Shown here: piece by piece, positions 22,301 through 31,495 of the stretch
How positions within the stretch are numbered: position 1 is the stretch's first letter
Layout: every line of letters begins with the position of its first letter
Source of the DNA: Skeletonema tropicum
Lineage: Eukaryota; Bacillariophyta; Thalassiosirophyceae; Thalassiosirales; Thalassiosiraceae
Assembly: GCA_037178625.1 (NCBI GenBank)
Contig: CM074129.1
Coordinates: forward strand, 124,001 to 188,000
Direction: 5' to 3'
DNA: 64,000 nt
Program-made: the position numbers and the translations under genes
Notes under the pieces: generated by a model
What the model saw: the letters and a program-made list of their open reading frames with translations, nothing else
What the model was told of the DNA's origin: nothing
Database searches by the model: none

Positions 22301-23140
22301 CAACTAGTCGTTGCGAGCGCCTTGTTCTTTTTTGTGGAGTAGGAGTAATTGGTGCAGCCGCTGATGATTTTGTTGCTTCTTTACGTTTGTTCTCATTATT
22401 TTTGTTCTTCTTCTTACCAGCGCATCCATCGTCGGGAAATGATACTTGCTCCGGCTTGTTGCAAGATCGCTGCCGATTATTAGTTGCACTGTAACTCTGT
22501 ATATGTTCTATTTCTGTGCACAATAACTCTGCTGCGCGTATTGGTTCGTTGGGCACTTTCTCTCCCTTTCCAAAGTAGTAATAGTGCACCATCCGGCGTA
22601 ATGACGAATTGAATGGACATGATGTTGTGAAATTTTTGTGGTATATCTTGTGTACATTGCTGCTGTTGAAAGGTCCGGCTGCCTTGTTCAGACGCTGCAC
22701 GAGTTTGTTCCGTAAGGTATTGTCTTTATCTACATTCGTATAGTGTCTGTGCAATATCTCTACCAACGACTGGTCGCAAATCCACCTGCCGCGATAAGTG
22801 TCACTTTTACTGATGAGCCGTGTGAAAAGGTATTCAAAAAGTGTATTACCATCGTTCATGATTACAATCTTTAGTCAACCTAATTGGCTATTTTGGATCT
22901 AGACATGCAAGAGAGGTTAATTTATCCTTTTGGTTGAGCAAATATCCAACTTGTTGTGCGTAGTACGCTCCGGAATTTGGCCATGGTTGGCATCTTTTTG
23001 CGCGGAGTGGCTCTTGTTGAGGGGTGAGTTGGGAGAAATCGGCCCAATGGGTTTTTATAAGACTCACTACGTCATTTGTACCTAACATACGTAGGAATTC
23101 GAAACTTGAACGGCTATCCGAAAATCCGTGAAAACAGCTG
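19332..23140 (-). mobile_element. Element G: autonomous DDE transposon, TA target
   Basis: Inverted ends CAGCTGTT (19332) and AACAGCTG (to 23140) are flanked by TA (19330-19331, 23141-23142), with weaker inverted similarity further in. Inverted copies of the recurrent 10-mer lie at matching distances: TTCCTACGTA at 19373 and TACGTAGGAA at 23088, each about 43-45 bp from the end. The 3.8-kb unit contains one long intact transposase gene. Because ACAGCTGT is itself palindromic, the TIR evidence rests mainly on the symmetric 10-mers and the TA flanks. A Stowaway-like fragment adjoins the right end. Confidence 0.6.
19530..22859 (-). CDS. DDE transposase, IS630/Tc1-like with large insertion
   Basis: 1109 residues, ATG at 22859, uninterrupted. 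There is a basic KKKNKNNENKRK patch at about 150 (possible nuclear signal) and an acidic Asp/Asn run at about 205-245. A catalytic core follows: D590/E591 in VIIFGQDEAIFNAF followed by RRAIMPKTVGAGIMISAF, D721 in YVFLFDSSSGHAKK, and E962 in GEGVEYSWGFSKALYRRHP. This is the order of the DDE_3 (Tc1/IS630-related) fold. The second Asp and the Glu are separated by about 240 residues, against about 34-40 in classic Tc1/mariner, so a domain is inserted between them. Similar architecture exists, to my knowledge, in uncharacterised fungal and algal proteins. It would bind element ends and insert at TA in the nucleus. The intact frame suggests recent activity or domestication. Confidence 0.75.
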   Translation of the reverse strand: MNDGNTLFEYLFTRLISKSDTYRGRWICDQSLVEILHRHYTNVDKDNTLRNKLVQRLNKAAGPFNSSNVHKIYHKNFTTSCPFNSSLRRMVHYYYFGKGEKVPNEPIRAAELLCTEIEHIQSYSATNNRQRSCNKPEQVSFPDDGCAGKKKNKNNENKRKEATKSSAAAPITPTPQKRTRRSQRLVEQQQSPLVPFVTNVGRLEDENNQVDDEDEDEDDDNNNSSGDIDGDNSSNNQTPNIIWQSPEAAALFGFDEGADVYNGLVQLVESLTLVGQSANGYEEAGVIDLHEDSKLTKHALFDLRNKCLYLRVAYSIALAEYRVGFPFQACCDKAARLLNDLTLFNAATGRTIMNWNRIFRVNHQFPNPNPYVANGIKRKPTLFEVFPTAAVDVSNFILDHLEHFSVELLREHFNTTMIKQLNEEVKTNINFTEDSEEFQLVDRYLKNPPSYSTVGRWVGYLGFKREVSKKCYYVDGHEYAEQIEHRSRLTDEYLSVLEPRSHRWVHLSQTEFDDLKTALEDDKDGEKAKDMLDKVAYKFKGVDEKVYFEFHVDKHVRLQKIANDKYGAFGGRVSIRKKAEDKPVIIFGQDEAIFNAFLSRTHQWVDPNGRRAIMPKTVGAGIMISAFQSRELGWGIPITEDQLKEINAARANQEYFDKAAAIAVNGNTKKQPLESSPGILKFAYGKNGYWTGNHTILQTEDIIDCVKVILGDEYEYVFLFDSSSGHAKKRVDGLDAKEMNKNWHSTPSQARNTKIERQEEFVGPYYDASNPAMVTIGQEQTMNFTSEDVGPFWLTAEERERQRHDREVEIPEDKRKERHKVKKELISELMDTEWGKKEGEIRLWKMTHAELAKMAQASSIDIKITPTTKMIYGWEGKGKGLLQIAYERGWIDIATFRKGSYQVMKYDDEGNLVPELSLRHLLANCTDFLSEQSQLEYVCESLGVRALITTKYHAEYAGEGVEYSWGFSKALYRRHPLAQKKTTADFLALVDKCISREVLTVDLIRKFSARARGYMETYKMLEIEAKNTKETEGNSSEDAPIPHKRIETLKKVLKCHRAAIDFDKSFIMKTVYAKDFDFKNDLLKKEEKLNFSLRVKRENTKVEATAKKK

Positions 23141-23148
23141 TAAAAACG

Positions 23149-23194
23149 AACTCCCTCCATTCAAATCGCTACTTTTTTGTGGGACAGAGGGAGT
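23149..23194 (-). repeat. Stowaway-like end fragment
   Basis: On the minus strand it reads TACTCCCTCTGTCCCACAAA through GTAGCGATTTGAAT to GGAGGGAGTT. It matches the left end of the element at 12266 and has inverted CTCCCTC ends only about 30 bp apart. It is either an extreme internal deletion or a residual end. Confidence 0.5.
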
Positions 23195-25080
23195 ACCTAC
23201 ATACTGACGCGAAGCGCTAGCCGCGCTTGCGCGGCTAGTACTAACAAAATCTTCGATCATCATATCATTTCAACGACGGCGGTTTCTAATGTCACCAATG
23301 TGTTATTATCCATCGAATGAGATTCCCAGTGAAGCGACATCTTATGATAAATAGTGATGAATTTTAGCTCACAACCAGAGGGTCATGAGCCATGAACACT
23401 CATCTATTACTACTTTAGCGGTGATAATTTAACAATAATTGACGAGTCGGCGCTGCATTTGTATCCGTGTGGTACTGTCGATACAAGCTCCCTTGATTAT
23501 CCAACGATACAGCGTTTAGCTAAAATTTTCTTGAGGAGAGGAGAGGAGTGGGGATCGTGACGATGTTTACAATAAGTGACGTCTGGCAAAGAGGCGACAA
23601 TCTGCTGTAGATGAAGATCTCTCTGGAACTAAATCTGAGATGACTATTGGGAGACAATGGGTGATCACCAAAAAATATACACAATATAAGGTAGAAGCCG
23701 TCAATCTGGAGAAAGAAAGGGTGAATGATTCTTGAAAAGTACTGTGCTGAAGGGTGTGCAACATTTTATCGAAGGAGGTTGGTCAGCTAGAAGAACAATG
23801 GTAGTCTAGTTGACTCAGTCGTGGTGCAACATGCGTCTTCCTTTCAACCTGTGCAACGATCTACATAAGAAGAAGAAATATAAAACATTATTTAAAGCAG
23901 ATAATTATCCTTATTAATGATTGTTAGCAACCATCACATAAGCACCTATGTATTGTCTTCTAGAGAGATTACATCGTGTTAATTATTGATTCGAGGCTGC
24001 AACACTGGATAAGAAACAGCAAGGCGGTCTGCTCTTGTGATATTATATGGATTGATTGCAATATAATGTGTTGTTGTGTGTATTAATAACATCCTAATGA
24101 GATTTTTATGCCCACACATGCATCTGTTGACAAAATTCAAAATTCAACACCCAAAGGACATTGCCTACAAGTAGTGATTTCAAGGCAGATAACAGGCGGG
24201 TTGAGTACCAATATCGGTCATCAACATTATTATAGAGCAGAGAATGCTGTGGAGGCCTTATGAATCTATTTATGCGTTTCTTCGTCGACGATATTTGCCA
24301 CCTTCACCAAAATAGACCAAAAATCGATGCCGTCGATATACCCGCCGATACGTCTGTAAGTTCTCAATTTCGTAACCTTCCAGCTACATCAGCGTTTTCT
24401 ACATCAAAAACTGATAAAGATGATAGCTTTATGGTGTGTTAGAATAATCCTAATTGATTGTGCTATGACTTACGGCCCGACATGATGGTCGTGATGATGT
24501 TGTTGTGTTGCCGATCGATGGATGGATGGTCGGGGCGTCGGGCCGATCACTACATACAAGAGCTTCCAGTAGCCCCTTTAGTACACCGAATTAGGGGGTT
24601 GGGATTTGGGATTCGGAGCCCTTTCGGAGCCCGAATCCCAACATTTTGAAGTCGAGTCAAATGATACGTAGGAATTCAGTATGTGCCTAATTCGTATTCG
24701 TATTCGGGGACGGTGGGGACCCGCCTTAGAGCTATGAAATGATGCAAAAAGGGCGAATGAAGCTTTCTACCGTCACAAGTGTTTTCATCCGTCAATCACT
24801 ATACGCGAGAATCCACAAAGGAACTCCTAAGTACTACACGAATGCAGTTTTTAGAATTCAGAAAGGTAAGTCTGCGAATGTAGTGCCGAAGGGTGCTTAG
24901 GGCCGCGAGACAAAATAGAGAATGAGCCTTAACCGGTGACAACGTACTTACCTAGCCTTGTTGATAGATCTCCGATCAAATTTTAATGAGAACGGATGCA
25001 TTTGAAAGCAAGAGGGGCCAAAATGCTCAAATATTCAGTGTACATCTCATTTGTTTAGATCTTCACATTTAAACTCTAGT
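23195..25080. repeat. Right copy of repeat D and flanks; no gene
   Basis: Repeat D right copy spans about 23700-24540 (see 18460-19310). A hairpin with stem TTGGGATTCGG / CCGAATCCCAA lies at about 24605-24640, followed by the recurrent TACGTAGGAA at 24665. From about 24850 the sequence is the 3' flank of coiled-coil gene 1 and matches, inverted, 46720-46960. No gene is supported. Confidence 0.5.
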
Positions 25081-25151
25081 TCGCTAGTCTAATTACATTG
25101 AATGTTGCTTGCCTCTAGTCTATCTGTACCTCCTTTCAATGAGAGACGGAT

Positions 25152-26207
25152 TTATTCCGAAAGCCCATGAGTTCCCAATACACCACTGAAGAGATTGATG
25201 TCATTGCAATCCTGCTCTTCGATACATCTACTATTATTGCCATTGTTGCTGTCGTGGCTCTCATTCTTATCATCGGTATGACTTCCACATGCAGGCCACT
25301 TTGTATCATCATCGTCATATATCCTGTTCTGTCTCTCATCATGCCCTCCTACCCATGCTCCCGTTGAAGCATGTGAGGACATCTCATGACGTACTACATC
25401 ATCAAAATTAGGATCATTCAAAGCAGGCCAATGCTCTGGCATCAGAGAAGATGCCGATAACGTTTCATCGGCTGTCTTGTTGGTGACAAATGAGGCCTTG
25501 TGACCACTATGATGCTGCACATCACGTCGTCTTCGCCTGTCCCCCAAAATATTTGCCTGTAATGATTTACGGAGGGAATTGTTTTCTACCTGAAGTTGTG
25601 AATTTTGCAGGAGAAGTTGAGAGTTGGACTCGAGGAGCATTTCTATGGACCCATTCTTTCGTTCGCCCTTTCTCCACCCCATTGCCATTGAGAGGATGCT
25701 GCTACGGAGAGAATATGCAGAGTAGTTAAAACCTTCGAGGCCGGACCTAGTCGATTCGTCTAGACCGGACTGCCTGTGTTGAGCAATCTCGTAGACTAAT
25801 GTACTTTTCTCTGCTAAAAGAGCTTCATTTTCCAACATACATCTATTCAAACTCGCTTTGAGCTCGTCAATCTCTGTCAGATGGTTCGCCAATTGGAGCT
25901 TCAACTCGACGATCTCATTGATGTATTCTGCTGTGACTTCTTGGCCTTTATTTTCTGTCTTGGTCCCACCAAGTTGTGTGCATGAAACCACACTCGGGAT
26001 AGGCGAGTGCTCCGTCTCCGGCTCCATGTTCAGCTTGTAATCATAACAGCCTGGGTCATGAATCTGAGCGAGGTCTCCTAAATGGCCATCAATCTCCGGC
26101 CAATTGACATCTGAAGTACTTATAGTTGAGTCATCTTCATGTGTGCGGTTGTCTCTGAGAACCACAGGAGGAGAGTTGGCTTCATCGTTTCCACTTACGG
26201 CTGCCAT
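25152..26207 (-). CDS. Coiled-coil protein 1, unknown function
   Basis: 351 residues from ATG 26207. The N-terminal third is acidic and Ser/Thr-rich (STISTSDVNWPEIDGHLGDL). Then come two helical segments: about 90-150 with heptad-like Leu/Ile (INEIVELKLQLANH, IDELKASLNRCMLENEALLA) and about 195-225 (LLLQNSQLQVENNSLRKSLQ). The C-terminal part is Asp/His/Asn-rich. The leucine-zipper-like pattern suggests dimerisation, but no bZIP basic region or other domain is seen. It is paralogous to 45583-46716 (inverted), including promoter and 3' flank. The last residues differ: a 2-nt difference near 25175 shifts the frame, so this copy ends early (THGLSE) whereas copy 2 continues. No signal peptide or membrane segment. 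Confidence 0.7.
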   Translation of the reverse strand: MAAVSGNDEANSPPVVLRDNRTHEDDSTISTSDVNWPEIDGHLGDLAQIHDPGCYDYKLNMEPETEHSPIPSVVSCTQLGGTKTENKGQEVTAEYINEIVELKLQLANHLTEIDELKASLNRCMLENEALLAEKSTLVYEIAQHRQSGLDESTRSGLEGFNYSAYSLRSSILSMAMGWRKGERKNGSIEMLLESNSQLLLQNSQLQVENNSLRKSLQANILGDRRRRRDVQHHSGHKASFVTNKTADETLSASSLMPEHWPALNDPNFDDVVRHEMSSHASTGAWVGGHDERQNRIYDDDDTKWPACGSHTDDKNESHDSNNGNNSRCIEEQDCNDINLFSGVLGTHGLSE

Positions 26208-26258
26208 TTTTATCTCGAATGCGAATGCAAATGCAACACTTACAATAATTGAGAGATA

Positions 26259-26279
26259 TGATATAAGTTCTCTCTCTAG
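26259..26279 (-). promoter_or_regulatory. CT/GA palindromic promoter element, coiled-coil gene 1
   Basis: TTCTCTCTCTAGCTGGAGAG lies about 55-70 bp upstream of the start codon. It aligns with the TCTCTCTAGAGAGAGAG element at the same place in the paralogue (45512). Confidence 0.45.
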
Positions 26280-26338
26280 CTGGAGAGGAATAAGAAAGAG
26301 AGTAGCAACTAAAATAATCTATCTATCATTTGCTTAAT

Positions 26339-26974
26339 TATGCTCATGGTCGATAGGTAATATCGACGGAAAGCCTCAACGGGAGGGCAGAAGATTTTTC
26401 CTGCCCTGTTCCGTGTCCTAACCGACGGACCATTACCAGACACTCTTTGTCGATACTTAAAAGTAAGTAGGTCTGGAGATTCTTCCGATGACTTCATTCC
26501 GATGACTCCAAATTTAGCCTCGGTACCTCTAGAAGTAGGTACGAGCTTTCTTGTATTAGTGGCATACATATAGGTACGTAAGGGTAGATACTACCAATAA
26601 GTTGAACCGACCCTACCCGATCGACGGGGCATCCCGAGGTAGGATGGGGGGTTGGTGTTGGTTGGTTGGGGTATGGGTTGGTGTTGGTAGGGAGAGCTTG
26701 TAATGGTTGCAAATCATGTTGGGAAATTACGGGATTAGTGGCAGCGCGACTCAGCTCTACGTATAAAGCTAGCGATTCAGTCACGAGTTCCAATATTTAA
26801 ATTGCAATTTAGTGCGATCTTGTGCAAAACAGTGTGTTGGGCCGTCAAATACCATTTTGGTGACAAGAACTCATTAGCAGCTGTTTACTATAGTCTATTG
26901 ACGTCGTGTATGTCTGATAATAATGTGTATTTACTATGTATAGTGTGTTGTATTGTATATCTTAGGCGGCCAAT
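26339..26974. other. No gene; GGTTGG-rich tract
   Basis: A low-complexity G/T tract (GGTTGGTGTTGGTTGGTTGG) occupies about 26648-26695. Short frames on both strands show no motif. Confidence 0.4.
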
Positions 26975-27842
26975 CCTGATCCCCTTCAGCCTCGGCTTGA
27001 ACGGGCTCTACGACACCCTCTCCCTCTGCCTCCTCATCGTACTGTGAATCTCGCCAATGCGTCCACGGTCCAGTTGGTGTGTTCAAAATCCCATCAATCG
27101 TCTTTGGATTTGTTTTGTAGTTTGATAAGTACTCCCCCTTGCCTCGGCTATCAACAGCGCACAAGAATTCGACAACAGGGGCAAGATCATCTGCCTCCAT
27201 ACTCTTCAGATCTCTCCCTTTCTCTTCGACGAACAGCTGGTATTGAGAACAGTTTTTTCAAATAATTCCAATTCTTTGTCTTCTGCCTCCTTCGCCTTCG
27301 CATCCTTTGCCTTCTGCCTAACTTCCTCGATCTAATTCTCGTGCTTTGAGGATTTCATCCCCGTTGTACATCATGCTCCCTAACACACGGAAGAGCCCAG
27401 ATGCCCTTGTCACGTTTCCCTCATCAACCGCATGTACTCAAAAAAAGCGTCGAATACTGGAACATCATGTTGTTGCAACATATTAGTAAAGATACACCTT
27501 TTCATCTACCACTGATGTATTCTTCGGAGTGACGATGTACGAGTATTATTGACGACGATATTCTGTATTCTTTGTAACGTAAGTGATAGGTGCGTGCCTT
27601 CGTTGATTCAATATCTCTGCGGAAGTGACTGCCTTGTTGTTTTCATTTTTGGATACGGTGCCGTAAATTGACCATAAATATAATATATGAGATATGCGGT
27701 GAGCGGAAGACGTTGCAGATCAGGGTTGTTGTGTCGGAGCGGATGAAGGCAGTGATATTGGTGAGATTGTATTACCAGTGGCAGTGGTGGCAGCAGTAGA
27801 TGCGGTGCTGCCGCTTCTCCTACGCGTCTTACGTGGAGGCAT
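26975..27842 (-). pseudogene. Decayed gene, frameshifted, unknown family
   Basis: Minus-strand coding-like blocks lie in the expected order but in different frames. ATG 27842 opens MPPRKTRRRSGSTASTAATT, with a stop after about 40 residues. Near 27480 there is MLQQHDVPVFDAFFEYMRLM. Near 27330 there is a Lys/Ala/Glu-rich helix (EVRQKAKDAKAKEAED). At 27200-26934 there is EADDLAPVVEFLCAVDSRGK with GILNTPTGPWTHWRD. Stops and shifts separate them. A basic, Ser/Thr-rich N-terminus followed by helical blocks recalls diatom transposon-associated proteins, but I do not recognise the family. Confidence 0.45.
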
Positions 27843-28480
27843 GTCATGACATTCATTTTCTAAAGATGCCTCGACGCTCTGAAAGCGTACTGCGTTCCAA
27901 CGCCACTTCTACTTTAACCCTCTCTCTCACAGCCCTCGTTCATAATCAAGAAATCAGCACGCCCTTAGAGCCATCGCTGGGGCGAGGCTTGCTCCAAAAC
28001 CAGGATGAACGCATTGAATCACCGATACCAAACGATAATTTTGGGTGAGACGATTATTCAAATTAAAATATCAGCAATACACAAAATAACACCGTATGTC
28101 CACACACCAAACAAACGGCATAAAAGACTGTAAGCTCTTGTCTAGGGGCTGCCACCCCATCCTGTTTACTTATGGTAACAACCGGGTGTTGATTCCGTCG
28201 GTGTCGACGGCCCAGTAATGAGCAACACCATTGATAGGTCACTTTGCAGCAAAATTGCAATTTAAACCACAAAAAATAAATTTTATTAGGTTTAGAATGA
28301 CCCTGAATAGCATCCTATGAAAATCATCGACCGACCCAATTTTGTAGGAGGAACTCCCAAATGGAGTGGTTAAGGTGGTCCTAAAAGGATTTTTTGATCG
28401 GAGGTCGGCAACGGCGTCTGTAACGTAATTTACGAAATTCGGCCACTAAAACGCAATTAGTAGGTCGGCACTAATCCCGT
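27843..28480. other. No supported gene
   Basis: Short frames at 27800-28048 and 28063-28272 have no motif. The region sits between a decayed gene and the C-type insertion at 28492. Confidence 0.35.
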
Positions 28481-28491
28481 AATGCTAGTAG

Positions 28492-28549
28492 CAGTCCCGA
28501 TCGAGACATATATATATATAACAGAAATTTTACAGTCCCGATCGAGACA
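28492..28549 (-). repeat. Minimal C-retroposon insertion with 17-bp target duplication
   Basis: CAGTCCCGATCGAGACA occurs at 28492-28508 and 28533-28549, flanking only 24 bp: a TA run plus AACAGAAATTTTA. That 24 bp equals one end of the C repeats at 36127 and 37948. Read on the minus strand, it is a 3' end with a (TA)n tail, so this looks like an extremely 5'-truncated retroposition. Confidence 0.6.
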
Positions 28550-28559
28550 ATTATTTGCA

Positions 28560-29515
28560 TAATTATTTTTGCATTTTCTGTCTGTTGCGGTTTTGAAGGG
28601 TCATACCTAAGACTCTCTGTGTTCTGAGTTCCGCCTTCGGCATCGTAAGAGAGTTTGTCCCGTACTCCAACTGGAGATACTCCTGTGTGATTGATTGATA
28701 GCTTCTATCTGTCAGATGCGTTTGCATGATGTATTCATCACCCTGCGATTTGATAGCAAAGATTTCAATGTGTCTCTTGATTCAGCATTAGCGTCGCTGC
28801 GATCAGCACTCTGAATTTACATGAAGCAGTCTGAGTCGGACTGTAGATGATGCAGAAAAAAGAGACCTCGACTTCGACTTGTTATGCTCATGCTCCCGAG
28901 ATCGATTCAAAGTAAGAGTACAGACCACCACCGACATCGTCAAGAGAGCGCGTTGGGAACGTAGGAAGAAAGAAAGAAAATCAGTACCAAACGTGGTGGC
29001 CTATCAGATCTTCTGTGATAACCAACCTACCTCGCAACATAAGGATGCTGAAATAGACAAGCAAAATGTCCAAATTCTGCTAAGCAAGTGCGTGGAACAC
29101 AGACGTCCGAAGCTGATAGAGAGGACAGAGACATGGAACATCTCTCAAGTAAGAGGGCTACGATCAAGATCAGATAAGTTCGTGTCATAAATAATTTACA
29201 TCTTAACATCTTTTGTAGCAGAGATACTTTTCTATCTACACTCTACCTCTAACCTCTCCACCTCTCATTCATACGAAGACAGAAACGCTTAACCCCAATC
29301 ATCCCGCTGTAGAGAAAGAGTGGCAGCAAATGTACCATAGATATGCGGGAATAAGGGCGCTAACTTGGGACAGGATCCGACCAGCGGTTGATGAATGGAC
29401 GGTAGATGGCCACGTAGCTTAAGGTATTCCTTGTGCAGAGTGTGCTGAAGAGTCACAATTGAAGCAGGAATGGCGACGATGTCGATTCCTATGGTGCTCG
29501 GTGCGATGACGTAAG
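28560..29515 (+). pseudogene. J repeat copy 1: decayed gene, inverted partner at 36.2-37.3 kb
   Basis: This block matches 36270-37290 in reverse. Shared landmarks are AGTTTGTCCCGT, ATGAAGCAGTCTGAGTC, AGAGACCTCGACTTCGACTT, AAATCAGTACCAAACGTGG, AAGGATGCTGA, CCAAATTCTGCTA and GTAGAGAAAGAGTGGCAGCA. In copy 2 the start reads MKQSESDLDDVEKRDLDFDL; in this copy a deletion after the seventh residue leads to a stop. The helical DKQNVQILLSKCVEH block follows. GT/AG-like sites are visible, so the ancestor may have had introns. Function unknown. Confidence 0.5.
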
Positions 29516-29911
29516 ATATGAAATAGCCTCGACAGATTTGCTACGTTCGGCCTTGAGATCACTTATGATACGTGTTGGGTACGTCTCTCCCAAGGCCACA
29601 CCTGCAGCATGCAGCAATTGTGCTGGAGCTTCCCAAGGCGCATGTAGTACGGCTTTTGGTAGCTTTGATAGCTCGGGACACCATTTCTTCGTATATTCAC
29701 CGCTGGCATCCTGAGAAGCGGCGACGGGTGACACGACAAAGTTCCATGATCTATGCCCGATCGACCTGCAATCTGTCATATCATTGAGTTGTCGGCATCG
29801 ACTAGAGTGTAATGAAACCACTTCGCTCCTCTCATCCAATTCACTCTCAGATACTCAACCAAGAAAGAGACAACGACCATCCTGACATTGTGTCGACCAG
29901 CCGGTGCGCCA
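29512..29911 (-). pseudogene. Photolyase/cryptochrome C-terminal pseudogene
   Basis: The minus strand encodes, across at least two frames and one stop, the C-terminal part of the FAD-binding domain. From 29911 there is RTGW, then YLRVNWMRGAKWFHYTLVDAD, then after a stop QIAGRSGID, then in the next frame SWNFVVSPVAASQDASGEYT, KKWCPELSKLPKAVLHAPWE and APAQLLHAAGVALGETYP. The W..GA.WF....VD.D block, the N.(V/I)SP...D..GEY...W.PEL strand and the HAPWEAP.....AGV.LG..YP ending are hallmarks of the photolyase/cryptochrome family. Only about 130 of about 500 residues remain, with the N-terminal Rossmann domain absent, so it cannot be functional. It abuts J copy 1. Confidence 0.75.
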
Positions 29912-30458
29912 CAGGTCTATTTGACAACAAGTTGAGAACGATTCGAGATTAAAGAAGTGCAATAGTGGATGCACAACGACCTAATGATGTACCGTCTGCA
30001 CATAGTATGGTGTGTCTCCATTACTATTATGACCAACTTAGACTTGTGTTAAAATTCGACAGCGCGCTATCCTATCACCTGTTGCGTACCACCTTAAATT
30101 AGGTAGCCAAACATACTCTGTAGTACGATCATAAGGAACTGTCCAAACAGTATTAGTCGGCAAGTTACGGTTCAGTGGCCTAGAGAGAGAGCGAGCGGCC
30201 ACATTCGGCAGCCATTTTGGACACGGTTTTTGTGGAATGTGATTGATTATGATGTGTGGTGTGAAACATGTGTGAAACATGTGTGCAACATGTGAGAAAC
30301 TTGTGTGAAATATGCAACTTTTGTGAAACAATTTCACTTCACTTGTTTCGACCTCGAAGTGTGATGTGTACTCAAGTGCAACCAACGTCAACGTCAACGC
30401 CAGCCAAAGGCGATCGTTTCAATTCATTCATCCGGTAATATCAAAAGAGCACGTCTGA
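29912..30458. promoter_or_regulatory. Upstream region of BspA-LRR gene 1, with 11-bp minisatellite
   Basis: No gene is supported. A direct array of TGTGTGAAACA-like units (about 30249-30330) lies some 130-210 bp upstream of the start. A CCTAGAGAGAGAGCGAGC stretch is at about 30179. Regulatory effect is inferred only from position. Confidence 0.4.
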
Positions 30459-31412
30459 ATGATGGCGGAGGCACGAGACGACGATGGTGAGATTTTTGTC
30501 TACATGGGCGCCGATCAAGTTGTGCCCAATGGTGTCAGACGTGCCAGAATTCATAGATCCGTCAAAATTATTCCATCACATGCATTCTACAAACGTAGAA
30601 ATCTAATATCTGTAGAATTTCACGATGAGGTCGAAACTATTGGGGAATTTGCGTTCCACGGCTGCCGCTTATTGAGAGGTCGCATTACTTTGCCGGGCGT
30701 CAAGATCATCAAAGAATCAGCATTCCATAATTGTAGCACCCTAACGGATGTAGAATTTGGTGACAAGCTGGAAAGAATTGAAGATTGTGCATTCTTCGGT
30801 TGCTCCTCATTGAGAGGGTGCATCAAGATGCCTTCTGTGCGGACCATTGGAACGAGGGCTTTTGAATGGTGCGAAGAGTTATCTGATGTGGAATTCGGTG
30901 AAGATCTTGAAGCAATACGAATGGGTGCATTCCAAAGCTGCCCCAACTTGGAACGAATCGCCTTGCCACTGAAAGATACTCCTAATCAGATTGTATTCGC
31001 TGTATTCTTTGACTGTCCAAAGCTCGCAACAGTGGATCTAGTTGGAGGTATCCATGATACTGTTGAATCTTTGCATATGGAGAGCTGGAGAAATGAAATG
31101 AAGGGAGAAATCAACCGCATCAATCAAGTTCTCCTCAATGTTGATGATTGGCACAAGAATGAAGGAATTCTGCAATGGATGGAATCAGTCCTCGACAAAA
31201 TAGATAATTACAAAACTGAACACAGCAACTTGATGAAGGAGGCTACAACGCTGCTTGAACTCGCTCTGTGGAAGGCTAATCTTGATGGCAATGAGGGAGG
31301 ACTTGTTAGAGAGGGAGTTCGAACAACGAGGGGAAATCGCGAGAGAGCAAGGGTTACGTCTGGTGCAAGCATTGTGATCAAGAATGTGTTACCCTTTCTC
31401 CTGTTGGAATGA
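30459..31412 (+). CDS. BspA-like leucine-rich-repeat protein 1
   Basis: 317 residues. The paralogue starts at the equivalent of the second Met (30462), so translation may begin there. There is a short acidic N-terminus (DDDGEIFVYMGADQVVPNGV), then about seven BspA-type repeats (LRR_5, about 23 residues; pattern AF..C..L..V.F...L..I) at roughly residues 35-210. Examples are RIHRSVKIIPSHAFYKRRNL and KIIKESAFHNCSTLTDVEFG. The C-terminal helical tail (SWRNEMKGEINRINQ, EATTLLELALWKANL, IVIKNVLPFLLLE) is the one found on many diatom BspA proteins. No signal peptide, so probably intracellular. Role unknown; such repeats usually bind proteins. It is convergent with the MFS gene. Confidence 0.85.
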   Translation: MMAEARDDDGEIFVYMGADQVVPNGVRRARIHRSVKIIPSHAFYKRRNLISVEFHDEVETIGEFAFHGCRLLRGRITLPGVKIIKESAFHNCSTLTDVEFGDKLERIEDCAFFGCSSLRGCIKMPSVRTIGTRAFEWCEELSDVEFGEDLEAIRMGAFQSCPNLERIALPLKDTPNQIVFAVFFDCPKLATVDLVGGIHDTVESLHMESWRNEMKGEINRINQVLLNVDDWHKNEGILQWMESVLDKIDNYKTEHSNLMKEATTLLELALWKANLDGNEGGLVREGVRTTRGNRERARVTSGASIVIKNVLPFLLLE

Positions 31413-31495
31413 CATGATCATGATGGTGGACTCTGTTCTAGGTTTGAAATCATAGATAATTTTTGTTTACAATTTTGGTTTATCTCCATACCTTC

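Noticed and set aside
20847..22494. Plus-strand frames of 139-144 residues inside the G transposase
   Set aside because: Antisense of an intact 1109-residue gene; no motif of their own.
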